Shown here piece by piece: positions 1-7,271 of a stretch of 11,143 bases of DNA. Numbering within the stretch: position 1 is the first letter of the stretch; the number at the start of each line of letters is the position of its first letter. Source of the stretch: Candidatus Gastranaerophilales bacterium (lineage in GTDB: Bacteria > Cyanobacteriota > Vampirovibrionia > Gastranaerophilales > Gastranaerophilaceae). Location: NCBI GenBank assembly GCA_947589525.1, contig CANQAW010000044.1, positions 1 to 11,143 on the forward strand, written 5' to 3'. Under the pieces are notes generated by a model. That model was not told where the DNA came from. It made no database searches and worked only from the letters and a program-made list of their open reading frames with translations. Position numbers and translations under genes: made by a program.

Positions 1-423
1 ATAGACAGCGATAATATTGCGGTAAAAGTTCCTTTGACATCCGATTTAGAAGAAAAAATAGATAAAATTTTAGGAGCTTGCGAAAAAACTTTAAATGCCC
101 TTGAAATAGCGGAATTATCCGCATTATCGGGACAAAATGAAGTTCAGGAATATATAATTCAAATATGCGAAGAATTTAAAAAACATAAAGAAGAAATTGA
201 TAAAATAATAAGCGAACATGCTTTAGGCTGGGATATAGAGCGAATTTTTAAAATTGATAAGGATTTATTGAGAATTGCAATTATTGAGCTTGTTTATATA
301 AAAGATGCGCCTCATAAGGTTGTAATAGATGAAGCGCTTGAACTTGCCAAAAAATATTCAACCGACGATTCGCCCTCTTTTATAAACGGAATACTTGCCA
401 GAGTTGTAGAAAAATATGTTTAA
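1..423 (+). CDS. nusB: NusB, transcription antitermination factor (5' partial)
   Basis: RNA-binding antitermination factor that works with NusE (ribosomal protein S10) on boxA of rRNA leader transcripts in the cytoplasm. The frame is open from base 1, and the usual NusB N-terminus (an Arg-rich helix with an ALQ-LYQ-like motif) is missing, so the gene starts upstream of the window. The TTG at 34 is only an internal alternative and I do not take it as the start. The C-terminal half is typical: a WDIERIFKIDKDLLRIAIIE segment, then a segment with VVIDEALELAKKY and a DDSPSFINGILA end. Before it lies a helical stretch (about LEEKIDKIL to HKEEIDKII) longer than in E. coli NusB and like the insert in cyanobacterial NusB (from memory). 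It overlaps ftsY by 8 nt, so the two are probably cotranscribed and translationally coupled. Identity is secure; the N-terminus is unseen. Confidence 0.9.
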   Translation: MDSDNIAVKVPLTSDLEEKIDKILGACEKTLNALEIAELSALSGQNEVQEYIIQICEEFKKHKEEIDKIISEHALGWDIERIFKIDKDLLRIAIIELVYIKDAPHKVVIDEALELAKKYSTDDSPSFINGILARVVEKYV

Positions 424-1348
424 TTTTTTTAAAAAAAATAAAGAAAATCCTGACGCTTCGGAAAAGAAATCTTTAAGAGAAGTCTTATCTAATACGGTTA
501 ATTCTTTAATTACAAATGTTGTAAATACTGTTCAAAATGAGCAGATTGATGAATTTACGCTTGATGACATTGAAACTATGCTTATAAAAGCGGATTTAGG
601 CGTTGATTTAGCCGTCGAAATAACTAATGAAATTAAAGACAAAAATATTAAAATGTCCGATTTTAAAAGTTATTTAAAAGAAAAATTTATTGATATTTTA
701 AATGTTGAGGGCGAAAATAAGCTCAAATTTGACAAAGACAAATTAAATGTTTATTTTGTAGTCGGAGTGAACGGTGCCGGTAAAACTACTTTAATCGGAA
801 AACTCGCACACAGATTTAAACAAGAGGGAAATAAAGTTCTTCTGGTTGCGGGAGATACATTTAGAGCAGCTGCCGAAGAACAGCTTGATATATGGTCAAA
901 GCGTGCGGGTGTTGATATTTTAAGAGAAGACAAAGCGCAAAGCTCGGCTCTTGCATTTAAAGGAATTGATAAAGCACGAAATGAAAATTATAACGTAGTT
1001 ATTATAGATAGCGCCGGAAGACTGCAAAATAAATTTAATTTAATTGAAGAATTAAAAAAAATTAAAGGGGTTATAGATAAAAAAATAAACAATGATAACC
1101 TTGAAACAATTCTTGTGCTTGACGGTACTCAAGGGCAAAATGCGCTGAGTCAGGCATCTGTTTTTCACGAAGCCGTTAAAATAAATTCCATTGCCATAAC
1201 AAAACTCGACGGAAGCTCTAAAGGCGCAATGATTATAGCGATTGCAAAGCAGTTTAAACTTCCGACAAAATTAATCGGGGTTGGTGAGAAAATTGACGAT
1301 ATAAGAGATTTTGATAAAAATGAATTTGTAAACACCTTATTTGAATAA
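416..1348 (+). CDS. ftsY: FtsY, signal recognition particle receptor GTPase
   Basis: SRP receptor GTPase that docks the SRP-ribosome complex at the inner membrane and hands nascent membrane proteins to SecYEG. All SRP-GTPase signatures are visible in 310 residues: an N-domain four-helix region (about 15-95), P-loop GVNGAGKTT (117-125), the insertion-box DTFRAAAEEQL motif (147-157), G3 DSAGR (198-202, usually DTAGR; a conservative change), TKLDG (262-266) and the closing GVGEKIDDIRDFD (288-300). The acidic A domain of E. coli FtsY is absent. The protein starts with a short amphipathic MFNFFKK stretch that probably serves as the membrane anchor, as in compact FtsY proteins. The GVGE and RDFD C-terminal motifs separate it from Ffh, and there is no Met-rich M domain. 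The ATG at 416 lies inside the end of nusB and has no clear Shine-Dalgarno site, which suggests coupling. comEC begins 1 nt after its stop. Confidence 0.96.
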   Translation: MFNFFKKNKENPDASEKKSLREVLSNTVNSLITNVVNTVQNEQIDEFTLDDIETMLIKADLGVDLAVEITNEIKDKNIKMSDFKSYLKEKFIDILNVEGENKLKFDKDKLNVYFVVGVNGAGKTTLIGKLAHRFKQEGNKVLLVAGDTFRAAAEEQLDIWSKRAGVDILREDKAQSSALAFKGIDKARNENYNVVIIDSAGRLQNKFNLIEELKKIKGVIDKKINNDNLETILVLDGTQGQNALSQASVFHEAVKINSIAITKLDGSSKGAMIIAIAKQFKLPTKLIGVGEKIDDIRDFDKNEFVNTLFE

Positions 1349-1349
1349 A

Positions 1350-3905
1350 ATGACAAAAGAAGAATTTGAAAATTTTATAAAAGACAAAGGCTATACAATT
1401 TTTCTTTCTTTATTTTATATTTTCGGATTGATGTGCGTATTTTTAAGTTTTGAAAAAACTTTTGCCGTTGTTATATTTATATTGTTATCCTGTTTGATAT
1501 GGTTCTTTAATTTCGGCTTCAGGCGGAGTTTAATTTTATGTTTGATATTTCTGCTCGGAGTTTTAAGAGCTAATCAATCATCTGATTTTGAAAAATTTTT
1601 TGATAATTTAAACGCAAAAGACGTAATTTTAAAAGGACAAATTGTGTCCTACAAAGAAATCAACAACAAATCGGAAAAGATAAAATTCTATGCAGATATA
1701 AAAGAGGGCTGTTTTCAAAATAAAAAATTTTCAAACCTTAATTCAAAAATTCTTATTAACCTTGATTTAGATGATAATTTAAAAAATAAAATAAAAATAG
1801 GAGATTATTTTACCGCCAAAGGAATTTTAAAATCTCCGAAAGAAGCAACAAATCCTTATCAATTTGATTATAAAAACTATCTTTTAACAAAAAACTGCAC
1901 AAATATTTTATATGTCCGCAATAATGATTTTAAAATAACGGCAAAACCCGTATTTTTAAAAAACTTTAAAGACAGCCGTTATTATATCTTGCAGGATTTT
2001 GAAAACATAAGAAATAAAATTGTTCAAAAACACTCCGAAAATCTTAAATCGCCTAAGCTGGAACTGTTGATGGGTCTTGTTTTCGGAGATAGCGCAGTTA
2101 GTGTGGATGATAAAATTCAAAATGATTTCAAATCCTCGGGTTTATTACATTTATTGTGTGCAAGCGGATTAAATGTAGCTTTGATTTTTGGGATATGGAG
2201 TTATATTGCAAATTTTATAAAGCTTCCTTACAGGTTTTCAATTTTAACCGGAGCGCTTTTTGTTATTTTATACACTTTTATGACAGGTTTCCCGCCTTCT
2301 ATTTTAAGAGCTTCCCTTATGTTGTTGTTTGTATTATTCGGAAAATTAATAGACAGAAGCGTAAGCAGTATTGCATTAATCTTTTTTGTCGGGTTTTTAA
2401 TATTGTTGTTCAGTCCCAAGATGATTTTTGATATAGGTTTTCAATTATCTTTTATGGTAACTTTGGGTCTTATTTGCTCTACGGGCGTGATTTGCGAAAA
2501 ATTCAGCCAAAAAGATAAAAAATTTAAAGAAAAATATAAAAATATTTCACGAGTTAAAAAATATTTTTTGTTTATGTTTTCGCCGATGAATATTGCCGTT
2601 GTAATCAGCGTTCCCATAATTGCGCAGGCATGGGTTATACCTTTGCAGTTGTATTATTTTAATAATATTGCTCCTTTGTCGGTTATAGCAAATATTGCGG
2701 TTGTTCCTTTTATCGGAATTTTGAGCTTTGTAGGCTTTATTGGGTCAATTTTATCTTTTATACCCAAGATATCGGATTTTAGTGTTTATATTTTTGATTT
2801 AACCGCTAATCCTTTTTTGACTCTTTTAATTAAAATAAGTGCTTATTTTGCTTCCTTTAAATATTCTTTAATTGAAATTGCGGGCTTTAATGTATTTCAA
2901 ATGTTTGGTTTTTGGGTTTTGATTTTACTTTTAATTTTAAACATTAAAAAGAATTTCAACAAAAAATACTTCTATACTTTTATTTTTGTTTTGATTGTTT
3001 TTCTTATAAGCTTTATAAATTTTGATAAATTCAATCATAATCTTGAAATTATTGCGTTTGATGTTAAAAATGCGGACAGCTTTTTAATTAAAACTCCAAA
3101 AAACAAATATATTTTGATTGACAGCGCAAAAGCCGGCTATAAAAGCTTAGATGACGGAAAAATTATAATAAACCCTTACTTAAGAAATAAAAGAATTAAA
3201 ACCATTGATTATTTTATTATAACTCACTTTGATTCAGACCATTGCGGCGGAACTATAAGCATTTTAGATAATTTTAAAGTTAAAAATATAATTATTCAAA
3301 AGGATACAAGCGATACTTATACTTCTTTAAAAATTTTAAATTATTTAAAAACAAATAAACTAAATTATAAAATCGCAAAAAATAATGAAATAATTTATTT
3401 TGAGGACGATTTAAAAATTAAAACCGTTATCCCTAAAGTAAAAAATATAACCGATAACTCATCTTCCGTTGTAACTTATTTAACTTATAAAGATAAAAAG
3501 CTTCTCTTTAGTGCAGACAGCGGAGTTGAAGGATTTTCTTCAATTAAAAATTATACGGATAAAAATATTGATATATTCAAAATCGGCCACCACGGAGCAC
3601 AAAATACCGTTAACAGCGCTATGATTGATTATTTTAATCCGAAATACACTCTTATATCTTCGGGTTTTGGAAAATTTGAACATCCGCATCATACTACTTT
3701 GGATATTTTAAGAAATTCAAAAACAAAGATTGTTGCAACAAAATATCTGGGTTTTATTAAATTTGTTTTAAAGGAAAACGAATTTGAAGTTTATAATTAC
3801 AATTCAAAAACAAAAAAACTTGAAAGAGTTGATTTTTTAAATGATGAAAAGCTTCCTTTTAACAAAACGGAATATTTTCAAAATTTCGTTAAACAACATA
3901 TATAA
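1350..3905 (+). CDS. comEC: ComEC/Rec2 family DNA-uptake channel protein
   Basis: Polytopic inner-membrane protein expected to carry single-stranded DNA into the cytoplasm during natural transformation. It has about 851 residues from the ATG at 1350. In order: N-terminal membrane segments and an OB-like region (DUF4131, about 15-195); the Competence transmembrane core with HLLCASGLN (267-275), TGFPPSILRA (312-321) and DIGFQLSF (361-368); more membrane helices; and a C-terminal metallo-beta-lactamase domain. That domain has HFDSDH (626-631), Asp723 in SADSG, His747-His748 in GHHGAQNT and an SSGFGKFEHPHH motif, so its metal-binding residues look intact. I chose ATG 1350 over the in-frame TTG at 1341 because it sits 1 nt after the ftsY stop; no Shine-Dalgarno site decides it. 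The length is normal and there is no frameshift. Competence of the organism itself is not shown here, because no other com gene is in the window. Confidence 0.93.
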   Translation: MTKEEFENFIKDKGYTIFLSLFYIFGLMCVFLSFEKTFAVVIFILLSCLIWFFNFGFRRSLILCLIFLLGVLRANQSSDFEKFFDNLNAKDVILKGQIVSYKEINNKSEKIKFYADIKEGCFQNKKFSNLNSKILINLDLDDNLKNKIKIGDYFTAKGILKSPKEATNPYQFDYKNYLLTKNCTNILYVRNNDFKITAKPVFLKNFKDSRYYILQDFENIRNKIVQKHSENLKSPKLELLMGLVFGDSAVSVDDKIQNDFKSSGLLHLLCASGLNVALIFGIWSYIANFIKLPYRFSILTGALFVILYTFMTGFPPSILRASLMLLFVLFGKLIDRSVSSIALIFFVGFLILLFSPKMIFDIGFQLSFMVTLGLICSTGVICEKFSQKDKKFKEKYKNISRVKKYFLFMFSPMNIAVVISVPIIAQAWVIPLQLYYFNNIAPLSVIANIAVVPFIGILSFVGFIGSILSFIPKISDFSVYIFDLTANPFLTLLIKISAYFASFKYSLIEIAGFNVFQMFGFWVLILLLILNIKKNFNKKYFYTFIFVLIVFLISFINFDKFNHNLEIIAFDVKNADSFLIKTPKNKYILIDSAKAGYKSLDDGKIIINPYLRNKRIKTIDYFIITHFDSDHCGGTISILDNFKVKNIIIQKDTSDTYTSLKILNYLKTNKLNYKIAKNNEIIYFEDDLKIKTVIPKVKNITDNSSSVVTYLTYKDKKLLFSADSGVEGFSSIKNYTDKNIDIFKIGHHGAQNTVNSAMIDYFNPKYTLISSGFGKFEHPHHTTLDILRNSKTKIVATKYLGFIKFVLKENEFEVYNYNSKTKKLERVDFLNDEKLPFNKTEYFQNFVKQHI

Positions 3906-3907
3906 AA

Positions 3908-3935
3908 TTGGTATCGCAAAGTTTTGCGATACCAA
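3908..3935 (-). terminator. Perfect hairpin, intrinsic terminator of the DUF378 gene
   Basis: A 13-bp arm TTGGTATCGCAAA is followed after 2 nt (3921-3922) by its exact reverse complement. On the minus strand the hairpin is followed by TTTTATATA, as in a Rho-independent terminator, and it lies 17 nt beyond the stop of the minus-strand DUF378 gene. On the plus strand it is followed by CCTCATTG with no T-run, so it is a poor terminator for comEC, although it could stabilise the comEC mRNA 3' end. Confidence 0.7.
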
Positions 3936-3937
3936 CC

Positions 3938-3952
3938 TCATTGTAACAATGA
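3938..3952. repeat. Short perfect inverted repeat
   Basis: TCATTGT, one base, then ACAATGA: a 7-bp perfect inverted repeat that abuts the stop codon of the minus-strand DUF378 gene and lies 2 nt from the larger hairpin. The one-base centre cannot form a full loop, so only about five pairs would form. It may be an accessory part of the terminator, a protein site or chance. Confidence 0.35.
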
Positions 3953-4183
3953 TTAGCAATTATAATGTGAACATTCCATTTCGTCTCTGATTGAAAGGAT
4001 GAAATATCCTATAGCGCACAAACCGACGATTGAATATATAATTCTTGTTATTGTGCTCATATCGCCAAATAAGAAGCTTACCAAATTAAAATCAAATGCG
4101 CCGATTAAACCCCAGTTTAGCGCACCTATTAAAACAGCGCCGTATGTAATCCATTTTAAAACATTTGTAAAAGTGCAATTCAT
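3953..4183 (-). CDS. DUF378 family small membrane protein
   Basis: A 76-residue inner-membrane protein of the DUF378 (YuzA-like) family, whose function is unknown. It has two predicted transmembrane helices (about residues 9-31 and 43-63) and the family hallmark GALNWGLIGAFDFNLVSFLFG-like segment (around 20-40), where Asn-Trp-Gly and the FDFNLV turn are characteristic. The tail is charged and ends in SHYNC; it carries two cysteines (in ECSHYNC) and a third lies at position 3. The start at 4183 has the best Shine-Dalgarno site in the window (AAAGGAGA, complement of 4192-4199). It is transcribed alone, away from the NhaC-family gene, and ends at a strong hairpin. A plus-strand frame over the same bases (3999-4274) is a shadow with no family features. 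Confidence 0.85.
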   Translation of the reverse strand: MNCTFTNVLKWITYGAVLIGALNWGLIGAFDFNLVSFLFGDMSTITRIIYSIVGLCAIGYFILSIRDEMECSHYNC

Positions 4184-4191
4184 TTTACTAA

Positions 4192-4199
4192 TCTCCTTT
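4192..4199 (-). promoter_or_regulatory. Shine-Dalgarno site of the DUF378 gene
   Basis: The minus strand reads AAAGGAGA, 8 nt before the ATG at 4183. It is a near-perfect anti-16S match and fixes the start of the gene. Confidence 0.8.
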
Positions 4200-4259
4200 A
4201 AAATAACCCTTTTATTATCCGAAAAGAAAAAAATAAAAATAATCCCCGAAAGTATAATA

Positions 4260-4288
4260 TTGATTTACAAATAGTTTTTATGTATGAT
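4260..4288 (+). promoter_or_regulatory. Sigma-70 type promoter of the NhaC-family gene
   Basis: TTGATT (4260-4265), a 17-nt spacer and TATGAT (4283-4288), giving about 4 of 6 and 5 of 6 matches to the consensus at the ideal spacing. The -10 box ends 25 nt before the ATG at 4314, which leaves room for the AAGGAA Shine-Dalgarno site (4303-4308). In AT-rich DNA such matches can arise by chance, but position and spacing fit well. I found no equally convincing promoter for the divergent DUF378 gene in this gap. Confidence 0.55.
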
Positions 4289-4313
4289 TATTTGGTTAAA
4301 ATAAGGAAATAAA

Positions 4314-5627
4314 ATGCACAATCATGAAGAATATCCCCAATGGCGAACATCCAGCTTTAAAGCTTTAATTCCTTTTATTGTGTTTGTTATTTTTTATTTC
4401 GGCTTCAGCGCTTTTACAAGAGATTTTTCAAAAGTTCCGATGACGGTTGCTTTTATTATATCTTCCGCAACGGCTTTAATTTTAAATCACAGAGAAAAAT
4501 TAAACAAAAAAATAGAAATCTTTGCTCACGGAATGGGAAACAAAGACATAATGATTATGTGCCTGATTTTTATTTTAGCCGGAGCTTTTGCGCAAAGTGC
4601 TACAACAATAGGAGCGGTAGACAGCGCCGTTAAAATTGCACTTCATTTTATTCCTTTAAAATTTATAATCTCGGGATTATTCATAGTTTCTGCGCTTATT
4701 TCTCTTTCAATAGGAACTTCCTGCGGAACAATTGCTTCATTAGTTCCGATTGCGGTTAATATCTGCCAGACTACGGGTTTTTCACCTTTTATTACAATCG
4801 GAGCAGTGGTCGGGGGAGCAATGTTTGGAGATAATTTATCTTTAATATCCGATACGACAATAGCTTCAACCAGAACTCAAAACGTGGATATGAGAGATAA
4901 GATGCTCTATAACTTAAGAATAGTAATAGTGCCCGCTCTAATCTGCGTTATTTTGTATACATTACCCTGTTTTGTTGAAACAACATCGTTAAATGTCGTT
5001 AATTCAATAAATTTTGAAATGTTTGTTAAAATTATTCCTTATATTTTACTTTTAATTTTAGGAGTAATAGGCGTAAATGTTATGTTTTTATTGTTAATCG
5101 GAATAATTTTAAATACGATTATAGGAATGTCTTACGGTATTTTTAATATATTCGGAGCATTCAGCTGTATAGGAGACGGTACAATTACAATGGCGACAAC
5201 GCTTATTGTTGCCATGCTTGCGGGCGGATTGTTAAAAATGGTTCGATATAACGGCGGAATTACTTATATTTTAAACAGCGCCGAAAAATTTATTAAAAAC
5301 AAAAAAACCTGCGAGTTTGGAATTTGCGCACTTGTTGGAATTATCAATCTTTTTACGGCAAATAACACCGTTGCAATCATAACTTCAGGCCCTATTGCAA
5401 AGGAGCTGTCTTTAAAATACAATGTTTGTCCAAAAAAAACGGCAAGTTTACTGGATACAATTTCTTGCTGTGTACAGGGCATGATTCCTTACGGCGCACA
5501 GATTTTAATTGCGGTTAGTTTGTCCTCAAGCCTTTCTTTAAGCTCTTTTTCCGTTATGAAAGGTTTGTTTTACCCCGTTTTAATGTTTTTTGGTCTTATG
5601 GTTTATTTGATAATTTCAAAAGACTGA
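4314..5627 (+). CDS. NhaC-family Na+/H+ antiporter-like membrane protein
   Basis: Polytopic inner-membrane secondary transporter of the Na_H_antiporter/NhaC Pfam family, 437 residues with about 10-12 hydrophobic helices. Family marks are the GTSCGTIASLVPIA segment (134-147) and GGAMFGDNLSLISDTT (167-182), the membrane motif with Gly-Asp and Ser-Asp-Thr-Thr thought to lie in the ion path, followed by a charged loop with STRTQNVDMRDKM (185-197). In classical NhaC and MleN the motif reads S-P-x-S-D/E; the Leu in place of Pro resembles, from memory, a subfamily common in Bacteroides-type genomes. The substrate cannot be read from sequence: Na+/H+ exchange is the default, but relatives exchange malate/lactate or move amino acids. 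ATG 4314 has an AAGGAA Shine-Dalgarno site. It appears monocistronic and ends 1 nt before the stop of a convergent small ORF. No terminator hairpin is visible. Confidence 0.82.
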   Translation: MHNHEEYPQWRTSSFKALIPFIVFVIFYFGFSAFTRDFSKVPMTVAFIISSATALILNHREKLNKKIEIFAHGMGNKDIMIMCLIFILAGAFAQSATTIGAVDSAVKIALHFIPLKFIISGLFIVSALISLSIGTSCGTIASLVPIAVNICQTTGFSPFITIGAVVGGAMFGDNLSLISDTTIASTRTQNVDMRDKMLYNLRIVIVPALICVILYTLPCFVETTSLNVVNSINFEMFVKIIPYILLLILGVIGVNVMFLLLIGIILNTIIGMSYGIFNIFGAFSCIGDGTITMATTLIVAMLAGGLLKMVRYNGGITYILNSAEKFIKNKKTCEFGICALVGIINLFTANNTVAIITSGPIAKELSLKYNVCPKKTASLLDTISCCVQGMIPYGAQILIAVSLSSSLSLSSFSVMKGLFYPVLMFFGLMVYLIISKD

Positions 5628-5628
5628 T

Positions 5629-5745
5629 TTACATATATGACATTGCGCCATATAATGCTACAATGCCTATTGTGCTTAAAATAATCCAAAAATGGACTAA
5701 AGGATGCAGGTTGTTCCAAATATCTAAAAATGTTGTTTTATTCAT
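5629..5745 (-). CDS. Putative 38-residue single-helix membrane microprotein
   Basis: A short minus-strand ORF that fills the gap between two converging genes. It begins MNKTTFLDIWNNLHPLVHF and continues WIILSTIGIVALYGAMSYM to a TAA. The layout is a soluble, aromatic-rich N-terminus followed by one hydrophobic helix (about 17-37) rich in Ile, Val, Leu and Gly. This organised composition, with tryptophans and histidines near the expected interface, is unlikely from random AT-rich DNA, where a stop comes about every 15 codons. It resembles in kind, not in recognisable sequence, small subunits of membrane complexes (CydX, CcoQ or photosystem small subunits). There is no Shine-Dalgarno site; a perfect TATAAT ends 7 nt before the ATG, which fits a leaderless mRNA. 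It could also be read through from the Clp_N-repeat gene 53 nt upstream. I do not recognise the family. Confidence 0.5.
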   Translation of the reverse strand: MNKTTFLDIWNNLHPLVHFWIILSTIGIVALYGAMSYM

Positions 5746-5752
5746 AGCTTGA

Positions 5753-5758
5753 ATTATA
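5753..5758 (-). promoter_or_regulatory. Possible -10 box of the 38-residue ORF
   Basis: The minus strand has TATAAT ending 7 nt before the ATG at 5745. No good -35 box lies 16-18 nt upstream (best 3 of 6). If used, transcription would start at or next to the ATG. Weak evidence in AT-rich DNA. Confidence 0.3.
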
Positions 5759-5798
5759 TAATTTTTAGATTTTATTTTTATCCTACAGTTGTATTAGT

Positions 5799-7157
5799 TT
5801 ATAAATCCATTCCGCCCAATAACTCTTGCTTAATTCCTTGTTGAATTTCAAGAATATCCGTTCCTAAATCTGTTAAAATCCGCATGGCGTTACAGCTCGG
5901 GATTTTTGTAATTGCGTATAAAAGATTTTCCGATTTGATTTTTGTTCTTTTGTGCTCCTGAGCCGTTTCATAAGCAATTTCAAGAATTTTTTGCGCTCTC
6001 GGGCTGTATGATAAGCTTTGAGGCTTTGTATTTTGAGGTTTAATTAATTTTAAAACTTCCGTTTGGACATCTTTAAAGTTAATTCCCAATTGTTTTAAAA
6101 CTCCGTTTGCAATCCCTTTGGAATACCTTAAAATTCCGAGAAGAATAATTTCGCTTCCGACAAAAGGACAATTTATCTCATAAGCAAGTTCTTTTGATAA
6201 TCTTAAAATAGTAAGAGTTTCAGGGATTTTATCGTTTGTTGTTTTTAAAACGGTTTCTTTAAAAGCGTTAGTATCCGATATATTTTCGCAAAGAATTTTA
6301 TATGCTATACCTTTTTTGGATTTTAAAATTCCTAAAATTACATGTTCTGCGTTTATTTCAACACTTCCCAGCTCTTTTGCAATTTCCAGCGCACAAAGAA
6401 GCGCCTGAAAAGCGTTCGGAGTAAATATGATTTGTTTTTGGGAGTTTTCAAATTCTGCGCTTCTGGTTTTAAATTCTTTTATTTTTTGGGCAAAAGTTTC
6501 GGAGTTAATTGAATATTTTTCTAAAATACCTGTTATTTTATAATCTTTGTTTTCCAAAATCGATTGAAGTATCTGTTCGCTTCCTAAAATTTCATAACCT
6601 TGAGTTGTAAGCTTGCTTTGAGCGTTTTTTAAAATTTCCGATATGGTTTTTTCCTTAAAGAAGTCATTAATATTAAGCAGTTGAGTGTTTTCAACCGTAA
6701 CCTCATGCTTGTTTTTAATGTCCGAGCTTTTGTTCAGTATGCTTCTTAAAGCGGGAATTATTTTTTCTTCGTTGTAATCAAATTTTTTTAATATCTTGTA
6801 TGCCGTGCAATTTTTGTTTTCCAAAATTGCAAGAACAATATGCTGAGGCTGAATATATTTTGAATTAAGCTCTGAGGAAAGCTCAATTGACAATTCCAAA
6901 ATTTCTTTTGCCGATTTTGAAAATTGAACGTTTTGACTGTTTGATAAATTTTCCTGCGCACTGTTTTTGACTTCGATTGTCAGTCTCTGTAAATCTAATT
7001 TATCAAAATTTAAGATTTTTGCCTGAACCCCTTTTATTTGTTCAACAAGCCCAAGCAGAAGATGCTGGGATAAAACTTCTTTATGATTAAATTGCGTTGC
7101 ATAACTTTGAGCACATTGAAGCGCATCTATCGCTTTTTTGGTAAATTTTTCAAACAT
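5799..7157 (-). CDS. Protein of six tandem Clp_N motifs, no ATPase domain
   Basis: A 452-residue soluble, mostly helical protein built of ClpA/ClpC N-terminal motifs. I see six units at about 2-66, 77-143, 170-230, 243-305, 308-373 and 383-447. Each has an A-x-x-x-L-x-x-A-type helix, then a turn and an H-L-L-L-G-L-like helix (HLLLGLVE 32-39, HIVLAILE 106-113, EQILQSILE 194-202, HVILGILK 272-279, EIILLGIL 336-343, NLLYAITK 411-418), then a helix with K/R-I-L. In Clp proteins two such motifs form one N-domain, so this would be three N-domains in a row. There is no Walker A or B motif anywhere, and the protein ends shortly after unit 6 (LLGGMDL), so it is complete rather than a truncated ClpC. 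Unit 3 is the most diverged. Clp_N-only proteins such as plant ClpT bind the Clp protease core; an adaptor or substrate-binding role here is inference. No Shine-Dalgarno site precedes ATG 7157. Confidence 0.85.
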   Translation of the reverse strand: MFEKFTKKAIDALQCAQSYATQFNHKEVLSQHLLLGLVEQIKGVQAKILNFDKLDLQRLTIEVKNSAQENLSNSQNVQFSKSAKEILELSIELSSELNSKYIQPQHIVLAILENKNCTAYKILKKFDYNEEKIIPALRSILNKSSDIKNKHEVTVENTQLLNINDFFKEKTISEILKNAQSKLTTQGYEILGSEQILQSILENKDYKITGILEKYSINSETFAQKIKEFKTRSAEFENSQKQIIFTPNAFQALLCALEIAKELGSVEINAEHVILGILKSKKGIAYKILCENISDTNAFKETVLKTTNDKIPETLTILRLSKELAYEINCPFVGSEIILLGILRYSKGIANGVLKQLGINFKDVQTEVLKLIKPQNTKPQSLSYSPRAQKILEIAYETAQEHKRTKIKSENLLYAITKIPSCNAMRILTDLGTDILEIQQGIKQELLGGMDL

Positions 7158-7163
7158 AGTTTT

Positions 7164-7192
7164 AATATACCTTAAAACATTTTGTTTTTAAA
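7164..7192 (-). promoter_or_regulatory. Possible promoter of the Clp_N-repeat gene
   Basis: The minus strand reads TTTAAA (7192-7187), a 17-nt spacer and TATATT (7169-7164), about 4 of 6 and 5 of 6 to the sigma-70 consensus. The -10 box ends 6 nt before the ATG, so the transcript would be leaderless or nearly so. The alternative is a weak AAGG 12 nt upstream of the ATG acting as a distant Shine-Dalgarno site on a longer transcript. Confidence 0.35.
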
Positions 7193-7271
7193 GTATTTTA
7201 AAATTTAATTAAGAGTAATATAAATAGGCTAATTTTATTATTATACAGTCGAATAAATCGTATTTTTAAGA

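Noticed and set aside
34..36. TTG as the start of nusB
   Set aside because: The frame is open to the window edge and the conserved NusB N-terminus is missing, so the true start lies upstream.
1341..1343. TTG as the start of comEC, overlapping ftsY
   Set aside because: An in-frame ATG lies 9 nt later, just after the ftsY stop; the TTG adds only three residues and has no Shine-Dalgarno site.
3908..3935. Hairpin as terminator of the nusB-ftsY-comEC operon
   Set aside because: On the plus strand the hairpin is followed by CCTCATTG with no T-run; the T-rich flank is on the minus-strand side.
3999..4274. Plus-strand 91-codon frame opposite the DUF378 gene
   Set aside because: The opposite strand has a clear DUF378 family protein with a strong Shine-Dalgarno site; the plus frame has no recognisable features and is a shadow.
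4812..4859. Loss of the motif proline (SLISDTT instead of SPxSDTT) in the antiporter as a sign of inactivation
   Set aside because: From memory a whole NhaC subfamily has a hydrophobic residue there, and the rest of the motif is intact, so it is more likely a subfamily mark.
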